A stretch of DNA of 47,512 nucleotides from an uncultured Pseudomonadota bacterium (GTDB lineage: Bacteria > Pseudomonadota > Gammaproteobacteria > Burkholderiales > Thiobacillaceae), in assembly GCA_903835655.1 (NCBI GenBank), contig CAILNT010000024.1, positions 1 to 47,512 on the forward strand, written 5' to 3'. Position 1 is the first letter of the stretch. Each line of letters begins with the position of its first letter. Under the pieces are notes generated by a model. That model was not told the origin of the DNA. It did not search any database and saw only the letters and a program-made list of their open reading frames with translations. A program made the translations under genes and the position numbers. Below, piece after piece: positions 34,190 through 42,603 of this stretch.

Positions 34190-35824
34190 CTAACTCAGTT
34201 GAAAACGGCTGGCCGCTGCGGTAAGCCGGGCGGAGAGCTCGGCGAGCGTGGTGGCGGAGAGGGCGGACTTTTCCGCGGTCATGCGGTTTTTTCCGGCCAT
34301 GACCAGGATTTCCCGGACCCGGTCGCTGATATCGCGGCTGGATTCATCCTGCCTGGCACGAATGCCGTCCATGGTATGGATCTGATCGGTGAGGTTCGCC
34401 ACCGCGTGGTTGACCTCGGCGATGGCGCGATCGCCTTGATTGGCTTTATCGACCCCCTGCGTGACCGCGATGCGTGCCGATTCCATCGCACGGACCGCCT
34501 CGCCGGTTTCACCCTGGATGGTGTGCACCGTGGAGGATATTTCCTCTGTGGCGCGTGCTGTGCGTTCCGCCAGTTTGCGCACTTCGTCGGCGACCACGGC
34601 GAAGCCGCGCCCTTGCTCGCCGGCTCTCGCTGCTTCGATGGCGGCATTGAGCGCCAGCAGATTGGTCTGGTCGGCGATATCCTTGATGACGCCGACGATA
34701 CGGCCGATGACGTCCGAATGGTTGCCCAGGGAGGCTACGACTCTGGCGGTCTGGGTGACCGAGTTCGAGATGGATTCGATGCCGGACGCGGCTTCGCCGA
34801 TCACCTGCTGGCCGGTGCGCGCCAGTTCGCTGGCCTGGTCGGCCGCCCGCACCATGTTGCTGATGTTCTCGCCCACTTCCGCGATCGCCTGCGTGAGGGC
34901 CTGAGCCGCCGAACTGGCATTATCGGCGCACTGTTCCTGGTGACTGGACGCCGCGGCGACCTGCTGGCTGTTGTCCGAGGCATGGTGGGCGCAGTCGCCG
35001 ATCTTGTCGGCGGCACTTCTGATCTCGCCGACGATGCCGCCGAATTCGTGCGACATATGGTTGAAGGCGCCAGCCACCTGGGCGAATTCGTCGTTGCCCT
35101 TGATTGCGACGCCGACTTTCAGATCGCCCTGTGCCAGGCGTATGGCGGCGGCTTCCAGGCTGGCGACACCGCGCATGATGGACTGCCTGATCACCAGGCC
35201 CAGGGCGATGGACATGGCTAGACCGACGATCACGCCGATGATGGCCGCCAGGTTGAGTATCCTGGCCAGGCTCTCCACTTTATGCCGATACGCGCCGGCT
35301 TCGCCTGTCAGGTGGTCGATGAGCGCGTCGGTGGCGGTGAGTACCCGGGTGAACGCGGGAGTCATGACATCACGGTTCAGCTTGTCGGCTTCGGCGTATT
35401 TCTCGCCGCTCAACAGGTCGCGCATCTTGCCGATGCCGTTGATGCCGAAGTCCATGCGGGCGGCCGTGTAGGTTTCCAGTAATTGTTTTTCCTGGGCGGA
35501 CGAGATTCGTTTTTTGTAGGTTTCGAGAAACTCGCTGATCAGGCGGATGCGTTTGTCGACCTGGTCGAATTTTTCCTGGGCGACAAAACTATCCTGGGCC
35601 ATGCGCGCATCGTAAATATCGTTACGCATCTGAAACTGACTGACTCGCACGCCTTGCAACTGGTTGATCGAGGTCAGGTGGCGGTCATAGACCTGGGTCA
35701 GGGCCATGCTGCTCTGCTGGATGCCCCAGACGCCGACCAGGCCGACCACGAGCAGAAGAACGGAGGAAATGACGGTCAGTGCGATCAGCCGGGTGCCGAT
35801 CTTCATGTTGTTGAGAAGGTCCAT
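34190..35824 (-). CDS. Methyl-accepting chemotaxis protein
   Basis: 544 residues from ATG 35824 with GGAG upstream; the longer frame to 35968 is not needed. Membrane helix (about 10-32), a four-helix-bundle ligand domain (about 35-190), a second helix (about 192-212) with an adjoining HAMP domain, then the cytoplasmic signalling hairpin whose tip reads [20 protein letters not shown]. It senses small molecules and controls CheA. It stands between the DUF4124 gene and glnA. The glnA terminator lies 153 nt upstream, so it needs its own promoter. Confidence 0.95.
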   Translation of the reverse strand: MDLLNNMKIGTRLIALTVISSVLLLVVGLVGVWGIQQSSMALTQVYDRHLTSINQLQGVRVSQFQMRNDIYDARMAQDSFVAQEKFDQVDKRIRLISEFLETYKKRISSAQEKQLLETYTAARMDFGINGIGKMRDLLSGEKYAEADKLNRDVMTPAFTRVLTATDALIDHLTGEAGAYRHKVESLARILNLAAIIGVIVGLAMSIALGLVIRQSIMRGVASLEAAAIRLAQGDLKVGVAIKGNDEFAQVAGAFNHMSHEFGGIVGEIRSAADKIGDCAHHASDNSQQVAAASSHQEQCADNASSAAQALTQAIAEVGENISNMVRAADQASELARTGQQVIGEAASGIESISNSVTQTARVVASLGNHSDVIGRIVGVIKDIADQTNLLALNAAIEAARAGEQGRGFAVVADEVRKLAERTARATEEISSTVHTIQGETGEAVRAMESARIAVTQGVDKANQGDRAIAEVNHAVANLTDQIHTMDGIRARQDESSRDISDRVREILVMAGKNRMTAEKSALSATTLAELSARLTAAASRFQLS

Positions 35825-35979
35825 TCGGGGCTCCAGATTGGTATTTCGGGGGCCCTCGGCGGAAACTGGAGGGCAGCATGGGGCGTGCACGTTCTCTATA
35901 ACGGCAGTCGACAGGATTTCTTCAATCCGAGTGGAAGGCTTGTCGCGGGCGCGTGCCGCCAGGCGCACGCAGTAGCCAT

Positions 35980-36010
35980 AAAAAAAGGGCGGGTTTTTGC
36001 AAACCCGCCC
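35980..36010 (-). terminator. Rho-independent terminator of glnA
   Basis: On the minus strand, GGGCGGGTTT, loop GCAA, AAACCCGCCC, then seven T. The 10-bp stem is perfect. It begins 22 nt after the glnA stop codon and ends transcription before the chemoreceptor gene. Confidence 0.95.
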
Positions 36011-36032
36011 CTGTCACTGCCGGCGCGAACGC

Positions 36033-37448
36033 TTACAGGCTGTAATACATGTCGAACTCGACCGGATGGGTCGTCATGCGGAAACGGTTGACTTCTTCCA
36101 TCTTCAGATCGATGTAAGACTCGATCCATTCCTTCGAGAACACGCCACCACGGGTCAGGAATTCGTGGTCTTCGGCCAGGTTGTCCAGGGCCATTTCCAG
36201 ACTATGGCAAACCTTGGGGATGGCCTTCTCTTCTTCCGGCGGCAGGTCATAGAGGTTCTTGTCGGCGGGGTCGCCCGGGTGCATCTTGTTCTGCACGCCA
36301 TCGAGTCCGGCCATCATCAGCGCGGTGAAGCACAGATAGGGGTTGGAGGAGGGGTCGGGGAAGCGGGTCTCGATGCGGCGAGCCTTGTCGGAGGCCACGT
36401 GCGGGATGCGGATGGACGCGGAACGGTTCTTGGCGGAGTAGGCCAGCATGACCGGGGCTTCGAAGCCGGGAACCAGACGCTTGTAGGAGTTGGTGCCGGG
36501 GTTGGTGATGGCGTTGAGCGCCTTGGCGTGCTTGATGATGCCGCCGATGTAGTACAGCGCAAACTCGGAGAGGCCAGCGTAGCCGTTGCCGGCGAACAGG
36601 TTCTTGCCATCTTTCCAGATCGACTGGTGCACGTGCATGCCGGAACCGTTGTCGCCGACGATGGGCTTGGGCATGAAGGTGGCGGTCTTGCCGTATTGGT
36701 GGGCGACGTTATGCACCACATACTTGAGGATTTGGGTCCAGTCGGCGCGCTTCACCAGGGTGTTGAATACGGTGCCGATTTCGCACTGGCCCGCGGTCGC
36801 GACTTCATGGTGATGGACTTCGACCGGGACGCCCATTTCTTCCAGGGCCAGAACCATGGCGCCGCGGATGTCATGCAGGGAATCGACCGGAGGAACCGGG
36901 AAATAACCGCCCTTGACGCCGGGGCGATGGCCCATGTTGCCACCTTCGTATTTCTTGGCGGAAGACCAGGCAGCTTCTTCGGACTCGATGGCGACGTGGG
37001 TGCCGGACATGTCGGAGCCCCAGGTCACGGAGTCGAAGATGAAGAATTCGGGTTCCGGACCGAAATAGGCGGTGTCGCCCAGGCCGGTGGACTTCAAGTA
37101 GGCTTCGCCGCGCTTGGCGATGGAGCGCGGGTCGCGGTCATAGCCCTTGCCCGTGTCGGGTTCGACGACGTCACAGGTCAGGATCAGTGTGGGCTCGTCC
37201 ATGAAGGGGTCGAGGTTGGCGGTGTCGGGATCCGGCATCAACTGCATGTCGGAAGCCTGGATGCCCTTCCAGCCGGCGATGGAGGAGCCGTCGAAGGCGT
37301 GGCCGTCGGTGAATTTGTCTTCGGTGAAACCATGCTGGGATACGGGCACGGTGACGTGCTGTTCCTTGCCGCGGGTATCGGTAAAACGGAAATCGACAAA
37401 TTTGATGTCGTTATCCTGGATCATCTTCATTACATCGGCGACCGCCAT
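36033..37448 (-). CDS. glnA: Glutamine synthetase type I
   Basis: 471 residues from ATG 37448, with AAGGAG at 7-nt spacing. Makes glutamine from glutamate, ammonia and ATP as a dodecamer. Conserved parts: the DGSSIAGW region, [11 protein letters not shown], the ATP/metal segment [25 protein letters not shown] and NRSASIRIP. Tyr in NLYDLPPEE (about Y400) is the adenylylation site used by GlnE. Upstream are a sigma-54 promoter and an NtrC box; downstream is a strong terminator, so it is a single-gene transcript. Confidence 0.98.
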   Translation of the reverse strand: MAVADVMKMIQDNDIKFVDFRFTDTRGKEQHVTVPVSQHGFTEDKFTDGHAFDGSSIAGWKGIQASDMQLMPDPDTANLDPFMDEPTLILTCDVVEPDTGKGYDRDPRSIAKRGEAYLKSTGLGDTAYFGPEPEFFIFDSVTWGSDMSGTHVAIESEEAAWSSAKKYEGGNMGHRPGVKGGYFPVPPVDSLHDIRGAMVLALEEMGVPVEVHHHEVATAGQCEIGTVFNTLVKRADWTQILKYVVHNVAHQYGKTATFMPKPIVGDNGSGMHVHQSIWKDGKNLFAGNGYAGLSEFALYYIGGIIKHAKALNAITNPGTNSYKRLVPGFEAPVMLAYSAKNRSASIRIPHVASDKARRIETRFPDPSSNPYLCFTALMMAGLDGVQNKMHPGDPADKNLYDLPPEEEKAIPKVCHSLEMALDNLAEDHEFLTRGGVFSKEWIESYIDLKMEEVNRFRMTTHPVEFDMYYSL

Positions 37449-37503
37449 TTCGAACTCCTTGTCTGACTGGTTTGCGTGAGTGGTATATCCACGGGAGGGG
37501 GTT

Positions 37504-37520
37504 AAGCAGGTTTCATGCCA
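37504..37520 (-). promoter_or_regulatory. Sigma-54 (-24/-12) promoter of glnA
   Basis: The minus strand reads TGGCATGAAACCTGCTT: GG and GC separated by exactly 10 nt, with TGGCA and TGC matching the RpoN consensus TGGCAC-N5-TTGC at most positions. Transcription would start near 37494, about 46 nt before the glnA ATG. A weaker look-alike, TGGCACAATAGTTCG at about 37536-37550, has CG instead of GC and fits less well. Confidence 0.75.
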
Positions 37521-37582
37521 CTCCCGGTAAGGGGACGAACTATTGTGCCACAAGGACCTGCCCTGAAGCTGGGAAAAAGTGT

Positions 37583-37597
37583 GCACCACATTGGTGC
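37583..37597. promoter_or_regulatory. NtrC binding site
   Basis: GCACCA-CAT-TGGTGC is a perfect inverted repeat matching the NtrC consensus (GCACCA, 3-nt spacer, TGGTGC). Its centre is about 96 nt upstream of the predicted glnA start, a usual enhancer distance. It also lies about 100 nt before the divergent aroE gene. Confidence 0.85.
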
Positions 37598-37697
37598 TGT
37601 TAGCGCCAAGTCAGTGCGTAGATTCGCTCATACGCAGGTTACCGCCGGGGGCCAAGCTCGGGTAGCCTATGCCGACCCGATACACCGCCCGCTGAAC

Positions 37698-38501
37698 ATG
37701 TCCGACCGTTACGCCGTTTTCGGCAATCCCATCGCCCATACCCTGTCGCCGCGCATTCATGCCGCGTTTGCCGCGCAAACCGGCCAGGCCTTGACCTACG
37801 AGGCGCTCCTGGCGCCATTGGGCGGTTTTCCCGAGGCCGTGGCGGCTTTTTCCCGCGCCGGCGGGCAAGGTGCCAATGTCACCGTGCCGTTCAAGGAAGA
37901 GGCTCACGCGCTTTGCGATCATTTGAGCCCGCGTGCCGAAGCCGCCGGCGCGGTGAATACCCTGAAGTTCGCGGGTGACGCCATCTTCGGTGACAACACC
38001 GATGGCGTCGGTCTGGTCAACGATCTGACCGGCCGCCTCGACCTGGAAGGAAAACGTATCCTGCTGCTGGGCGCGGGGGGGGCCGCGCGCGGTGTGGTGT
38101 TGCCTCTGCTGCAACAGCGGCCGGCGGAGCTGTTCATCGTCAACCGCACGGCGGCCAGGGCGGAAGAGTTGGCCGCCCGTTTTGCCACGCCGGGCGTAAT
38201 GCGGGGCGGCGGCTATGAGGCACTGGAGGGCCGGCGCTTCGATCTGGTGATCAACGCCACCGCGGCTAGTTTGTCCGGCGACCTGCCGCCGCTGCCGGCG
38301 GGGGTGTTCGCGCCGGGTGCGCAGGCCTACGAGATGATGTACGGTCGCGACACGCCTTTCCTGGCCTTTGCCCGCGGCGAGGGCGCGCACGGCAGCGATG
38401 GTCTGGGCATGCTGGTGGAGCAGGCGGCGGAAGCGTTCTTCCTCTGGCGCGGCGTGCGCCCCAAGACCGCGCCGGTCATGGCCATGCTTCGGGCCTGCTG
38501 A
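37698..38501 (+). CDS. aroE: Shikimate dehydrogenase
   Basis: 267 residues from ATG 37698. Reduces 3-dehydroshikimate with NADPH in aromatic amino-acid synthesis. Motifs: VFGNPIAHTLSPRIHAAFA for substrate binding, catalytic Lys in NVTVPFKEEAH, Asp in DNTDGVGL, and the NADP loop LLLGAGGAARGV with NRT. C-terminal GMLVEQAAEAF is typical. The stop overlaps the mtgA start by one base (TGATG). An in-frame extension upstream to 37515 crosses the glnA control region and is not used. Confidence 0.95.
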   Translation: MSDRYAVFGNPIAHTLSPRIHAAFAAQTGQALTYEALLAPLGGFPEAVAAFSRAGGQGANVTVPFKEEAHALCDHLSPRAEAAGAVNTLKFAGDAIFGDNTDGVGLVNDLTGRLDLEGKRILLLGAGGAARGVVLPLLQQRPAELFIVNRTAARAEELAARFATPGVMRGGGYEALEGRRFDLVINATAASLSGDLPPLPAGVFAPGAQAYEMMYGRDTPFLAFARGEGAHGSDGLGMLVEQAAEAFFLWRGVRPKTAPVMAMLRAC

Positions 38502-39190
38502 TGTTGCGCCTGATCTGGAAGGTTCTCCTGTGGTGCCTCGTCCTGCTCCTGCTCATGCAGTTCTGGTACCTGGGGCATGTGTTCTGGTGGCAGTCTTACG
38601 ACCCCGCTTCCACCGCCTTCATGGAGGCCGGGTTGGCGCGCATGCAGGAGAAGAATCCCGAGGCGGCGTTGCGCCATCGCTGGGTGGATTACCCGCGCAT
38701 CTCCATGAATCTCAAGCGTGCGGTGATCGCCGCCGAGGATAGTCGCTTCCTGGAACACGAGGGCTTCGACTGGGACGGCATGGAAACGGCCATGCAGAAA
38801 AATCTGAAAAAAGGCCGCATCGTCGCCGGTGGTTCAACCATCAGCCAGCAACTGGCGAAGAATCTATTTCTATCGGCCTCGAAAAATCCCTTCCGCAAGC
38901 TGCAAGAAGCGATCATCACGGTGATGATAGAGCGGGTCTGGAGCAAACGCCGCATCCTCGAGGTCTATCTCAACGTGATCGAGTGGGGCAACGGCATCTA
39001 CGGCGCCGAATCCGCCTCGCGCCGCTATTTCAAGAGTTCCGCCGCCAGCCTGGGACCAGGGCAGGCGGCGCTGCTGGCGGCGATGATACCCAACCCACGC
39101 TACTACCAGGACCACCGCGGTGCGCGTGGTCTGCTGCGGCGCCAGGGCATCATCGCCGCGCGCATGGCGCAGGTCTCGGTGCCGCGCTAA
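38501..39190 (+). CDS. mtgA: Monofunctional peptidoglycan glycosyltransferase
   Basis: 229 residues. One N-terminal membrane helix (about 5-28), then a GT51 domain. The first catalytic Glu is in AVIAAEDSRFLEHEGFDW, followed by GGSTISQQLAKNLFLS, the second conserved Glu in KRRILEVYLNVIEWGNG, and GAESASRRYF. Polymerises lipid II into glycan strands without transpeptidation. Directly coupled to aroE, as in other betaproteobacteria. Confidence 0.95.
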   Translation: MLRLIWKVLLWCLVLLLLMQFWYLGHVFWWQSYDPASTAFMEAGLARMQEKNPEAALRHRWVDYPRISMNLKRAVIAAEDSRFLEHEGFDWDGMETAMQKNLKKGRIVAGGSTISQQLAKNLFLSASKNPFRKLQEAIITVMIERVWSKRRILEVYLNVIEWGNGIYGAESASRRYFKSSAASLGPGQAALLAAMIPNPRYYQDHRGARGLLRRQGIIAARMAQVSVPR

Positions 39191-39242
39191 AGCGCACGCC
39201 GCCCCGAAAGGGACGCCTCTCGCCATGCCCGTAAACCTGCGG

Positions 39243-40556
39243 TCAAACCTTCGCGCGGCTTGCCGTAAGGTTGCCGCGGCGTTGGCCGAACCACTGCAAG
39301 GCGATGTAGGTCAACCAGCCGATGACCGCCATGGAAAGAATGAAACCGCCGTAGGCCAGGGGCCAGGGGATGGCGTGGGTCATCATGGAAAATTCGGACA
39401 TGCCGCCGATGCCGGCCACCACGTTGATCGGCATGAACACGATGCTGATCGTGGTGAGCACGCCTATGCGCTGGTTCTGGTTGATGTTGATGAAGCCGAC
39501 CGTGGCGTCCATCAGGAAGTTGATCTTGTCGAACAGGAAGGCGGTATGGCTATTGAGCGACTCGATATTGCGCAGGATTTCTTTCGCATCACCTACCTGG
39601 TCCTGACTCAGGAATTTTCCCCGCATGAGAAACGAGATCATGCGCTGGGTGTCCAGGATGTTGCTGCGGATACGTCCGTTGAGGTCTTCCTCCTCGGCGA
39701 TGTCCGCCAGGATCCCGGCGGCTTCCGCATCGCTGATGGTCTCGGAGAGAACCTTGCGGCTGACCTGCCCCAGGGTTGTGTAGACATCTTCCAGAGAATC
39801 GGCTGAATATTCGACATCGGCGCCGAACAGGTCGAGCAGGACATCCTTGCAGTCCGAGACATAGCCCGGCTGATTGCGCGCGCGCAGCCTTTGCAGGCGG
39901 AATACCGGCAACTCCTGGTTGCGCACGGTGAACAGGATGTCGGTATGGATGATCAGTGCCACCGGTACGCTGCGCGAGTCTCCCTCGCGGTCGAGCAGGA
40001 AGTTGGCATGGAGATGAATCTCGTCGTTCTCCTCCACGTAGAAGCGCGCGCTCGCTTCCAGGTCGGTGAGTTCATCCGGATCGGGCAACTCCAGGCCGAA
40101 ATGCTTGCCGATGCTGTTGCGCTCGGCCTTCGAAGTCTCCAATAGGTCGATCCAGATCGGGTGGATGTCTTGCAGATCCTTGCGGTTGACTATGGTCACC
40201 CGGCGCAGGCGTCCATTGACGAGTTCGAAGGCACTGATCTGGCCCTTGCCGCTGCGTGGTTCCCTGGCGCCAACCAACTGCGAGGCCAGATCGTCGGGAA
40301 TTTCCCAGAGGATGTCTTCGATCTTCTCCTCATCCACTTGTTTCCAGAGCAGTTTGGCATCCTCTAGCGAGAGCGCGGCCAGGATATCGCTGATGTCCGA
40401 GGCGGCGAGGGGGGTCAGGAACTTGTGCAGTTCCACCAGGTGTTGTTTGTGCACCAGCCCTTCGACCAGGTCGTGCCGTGGCATGGGTTGGTTGTGCAAC
40501 ATGCTTTCCACGATTTTTTGTTTGTTGAGCAGATCCTTGATGGTTTGCTGCGGCAT
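39243..40556 (-). CDS. CorA-like divalent-cation transporter with MgtE-like N-terminal domain
   Basis: 437 residues from ATG 40556 (GGAG, 8-nt spacing); GTG 40616, overlapping the ispH stop, is an alternative. Residues about 20-100 form helical hairpins like the MgtE N domain (LVHKQHLVELHKFLTPLAAS, DISDILAALSLEDAKLLWKQ). The rest is CorA-like: a long stalk helix with SHTAFLFDKINFLMDATVGF, and two C-terminal membrane helices. The selectivity loop normally reads YGMN; here it is GIGGMSEFS, so the Asn is absent. It likely moves Mg or another divalent ion, but specificity is uncertain. Confidence 0.85.
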   Translation of the reverse strand: MPQQTIKDLLNKQKIVESMLHNQPMPRHDLVEGLVHKQHLVELHKFLTPLAASDISDILAALSLEDAKLLWKQVDEEKIEDILWEIPDDLASQLVGAREPRSGKGQISAFELVNGRLRRVTIVNRKDLQDIHPIWIDLLETSKAERNSIGKHFGLELPDPDELTDLEASARFYVEENDEIHLHANFLLDREGDSRSVPVALIIHTDILFTVRNQELPVFRLQRLRARNQPGYVSDCKDVLLDLFGADVEYSADSLEDVYTTLGQVSRKVLSETISDAEAAGILADIAEEEDLNGRIRSNILDTQRMISFLMRGKFLSQDQVGDAKEILRNIESLNSHTAFLFDKINFLMDATVGFININQNQRIGVLTTISIVFMPINVVAGIGGMSEFSMMTHAIPWPLAYGGFILSMAVIGWLTYIALQWFGQRRGNLTASRAKV

Positions 40557-40612
40557 CTGCGTACTCCGAGTGGTGGCGGCCATTGCAGGTTGGGCTGCGC
40601 CCGTCCTGATGG

Positions 40613-41536
40613 TCACGCCTGTAGTCCTTTGGGTAAAGGGAAGTTGACGTTTTCTTCCGCTCCGGCCAGGTCGCTGACCGAACTGGCGCCGAGTTCGCGC
40701 AGGCGCGCGATCACGCCTTCCACCAGGACTTCCGGCGCCGAGGCCCCTGCCGTGACACCGGCATTTTTCTTACCGGCTAGCCACTCCGGCTGCAATTGCG
40801 TGGCGTCGTCGATCATGTAGGCCGGCATACCGGCCTTGGCGGCGACTTCGCGCAGGCGATTGGAGTTGGAACTGTTGACCGATCCGACCACGATGACCAC
40901 GTCGCATTGTGTGGTCAGCGCCTTCACCGCGTCCTGGCGATTCTGCGTCGCATAGCAGATGTCGTCCTTCTTCGGGCCGCTGATCTCCGGAAAACGTGTG
41001 CGCAGGGCCGCGACCACTCGGCTGGCATCATCCACCGACAGCGTGGTCTGGGTGACGTAGGCCAATTTCTTCGGGTCGGCGATGCGAAGGCCGGCGACGT
41101 CCTCCGGGGTTTCCACCAGATACATCCCCATATCCGACTGCCCCATGGTGCCCTCCACTTCCGGGTGGCCCTTGTGGCCGATCATGACGATCTCCATCCC
41201 GGCTTCGCGCATCTTCTTCACTTCCACATGCACTTTGGTGACCAGCGGACAGGTGGCGTCGAACACGTTGAGGCCGCGCGCCAGGGCTTCCCTGCGTACC
41301 GACAGGGGTACGCCATGCGCGCTGTAGATCAGTGTGGCGCCCGGGGGTACCTGGGTCAGGTCCTCGATGAAGATCGCCCCCTTGGTCTTGAGGTCGGCCA
41401 CCACGAACTTGTTGTGGACGACTTCGTGACGCACATAGATGGGCGCGCCATATTTTTCCAGGGCACGCAGGACGATGGTGATGGCGCGGTCGACGCCGGC
41501 GCAGAAACCGCGGGGATTGGCGAGGAGGAGGTTCAT
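40613..41536 (-). CDS. ispH: 4-hydroxy-3-methylbut-2-enyl diphosphate reductase
   Basis: 307 residues. Last step of the MEP isoprenoid pathway; a 4Fe-4S enzyme giving IPP and DMAPP. Three cluster cysteines: [13 protein letters not shown] (C12), [12 protein letters not shown] and [11 protein letters not shown]. Catalytic Glu lies in [11 protein letters not shown], and [11 protein letters not shown] binds diphosphate. Lies 18 nt downstream of fkpB in the ribF-ileS-lspA-fkpB-ispH series, the classic order. Confidence 0.97.
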   Translation of the reverse strand: MNLLLANPRGFCAGVDRAITIVLRALEKYGAPIYVRHEVVHNKFVVADLKTKGAIFIEDLTQVPPGATLIYSAHGVPLSVRREALARGLNVFDATCPLVTKVHVEVKKMREAGMEIVMIGHKGHPEVEGTMGQSDMGMYLVETPEDVAGLRIADPKKLAYVTQTTLSVDDASRVVAALRTRFPEISGPKKDDICYATQNRQDAVKALTTQCDVVIVVGSVNSSNSNRLREVAAKAGMPAYMIDDATQLQPEWLAGKKNAGVTAGASAPEVLVEGVIARLRELGASSVSDLAGAEENVNFPLPKGLQA

Positions 41537-41554
41537 GGCGTATGTGGCAAGTGG

Positions 41555-42001
41555 TTACCTACCCGCGATTTCGCTGGCGAGGATCTTCACTTCGAAGGTC
41601 ACGGGCAGTCCGGCCAGGGGGTGGTTGAAGTCGATGCGTACGTGTTCGGCGCCGATCTCCAGTACCGATCCGGTGAGAACCTGTCCGTTGGGCAAGGAGA
41701 AATCGACTCCGCCATCGACTTCCAGCACCATGTCGGCGGCGAGATGGGCGGCGAAGTCCGCGCGTGGCAGGCTGTGGACCATGACCGGGTCGTGGTCACC
41801 GAAGGCTTCGCCAGGGCCGAGTTCGTATATGTGGTGGTCGCCGACTTCCAGGCCCAGAAGCAGGATCTCCAGGCGACCTTCCAGTTCTCCCACCCCCAGG
41901 GTAAAGGTTTCCGGACCGGCGTCGAAGGTGTTCACCACTTCCTGGCCGGCGCATTCCAGCCGGTAGTGCAAGGTGACCAGGTTGCCCGGGCGCAGGCTCA
42001 T
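41555..42001 (-). CDS. fkpB: FKBP-type peptidyl-prolyl isomerase (SlpA/FkpB)
   Basis: 148 residues. SlyD/SlpA-like: the FKBP core RPGNLVTLHYRL, FTLGVGELEGRLEILLLGLE and FEVKILASEIAG surround an insert-in-flap chaperone domain containing ELGPGEAFGDHDP and HPLAGLPVTFEV. Assists protein folding. Overlaps lspA by 4 nt (ATGA). Confidence 0.93.
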   Translation of the reverse strand: MSLRPGNLVTLHYRLECAGQEVVNTFDAGPETFTLGVGELEGRLEILLLGLEVGDHHIYELGPGEAFGDHDPVMVHSLPRADFAAHLAADMVLEVDGGVDFSLPNGQVLTGSVLEIGAEHVRIDFNHPLAGLPVTFEVKILASEIAGR

Positions 42002-42534
42002 GGTGGGTCGTCCTTGCGGTCAAGCAACGTGTCGGGGAGCGGTTCTGGCGTTGTTTTCGGGTCGGGGGTTGCCGTCAAACTGTCCCAGACCAGCAGCGCC
42101 GCACCCAGCGTGATGGCGCTATCCGCCACGTTGAAAGCGGGCCAATGCCAGGCACCCAGGTGGAAATCCAGGAAATCGATGACATAGCCATAGAGCAACC
42201 GGTCGATGACATTGCCCAGCGCGCCGCCCAGGATCAGGGCCAGGGCGATGGCGTAGCGTGGCCGGGAGGCCCGGCGCAACAGGAAGAAAATGACGACACA
42301 GGCGACGAGAGCGATCCCCAGGAAGAAAAAGCGCTGCCAGCCAGGTTGGTTGGCGAGCAGGGAAAAGGCCGCGCCGGGGTTGTGGATGTGAACCAGGTTG
42401 AAGTAGCCGGTCACGGCGACGACATCGACGTAGGCGCGGAGGTGTTCGCCGAGGGCGAATTTGCTGAGTTGGTCGAGCACGATCGCCAGGGCGGAGAGCC
42501 AGAGCCAGTACAGGCCGGAACGCGTGGCGTTCAT
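41998..42534 (-). CDS. lspA: Lipoprotein signal peptidase
   Basis: 178 residues, four membrane helices. Catalytic aspartates are in NVIDRLLYGYVIDFLDFH and FNVADSAITLGA; NPGAAFSLL is the conserved substrate loop. Removes the signal peptide before the lipidated cysteine; a local client would be the outer-membrane factor at 21181. The C-terminal tail of about 20 residues is longer and more polar than usual. A 69-nt gap separates it from ileS. Confidence 0.96.
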   Translation of the reverse strand: MNATRSGLYWLWLSALAIVLDQLSKFALGEHLRAYVDVVAVTGYFNLVHIHNPGAAFSLLANQPGWQRFFFLGIALVACVVIFFLLRRASRPRYAIALALILGGALGNVIDRLLYGYVIDFLDFHLGAWHWPAFNVADSAITLGAALLVWDSLTATPDPKTTPEPLPDTLLDRKDDPP

Positions 42535-42603
42535 TGCGCGCTCCCGTGGCGCAGGCTTCCGGCCCGTGCGGGGCGGTTCGCGGACAGGGAAGCCCGCGCT
42601 ACA

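Noticed and set aside
35997-37466. 489-residue plus-strand open frame
   Set aside because: Shadow of glnA; it even crosses the glnA terminator region.
37534-37554. Alternative sigma-54 promoter TGGCACAATAGTTCG
   Set aside because: The -12 element reads CG instead of GC; the downstream element has exact 10-nt spacing and a GC.
40796-42187. 463-residue plus-strand open frame
   Set aside because: Antisense to ispH, fkpB and part of lspA, all of which are clear genes.
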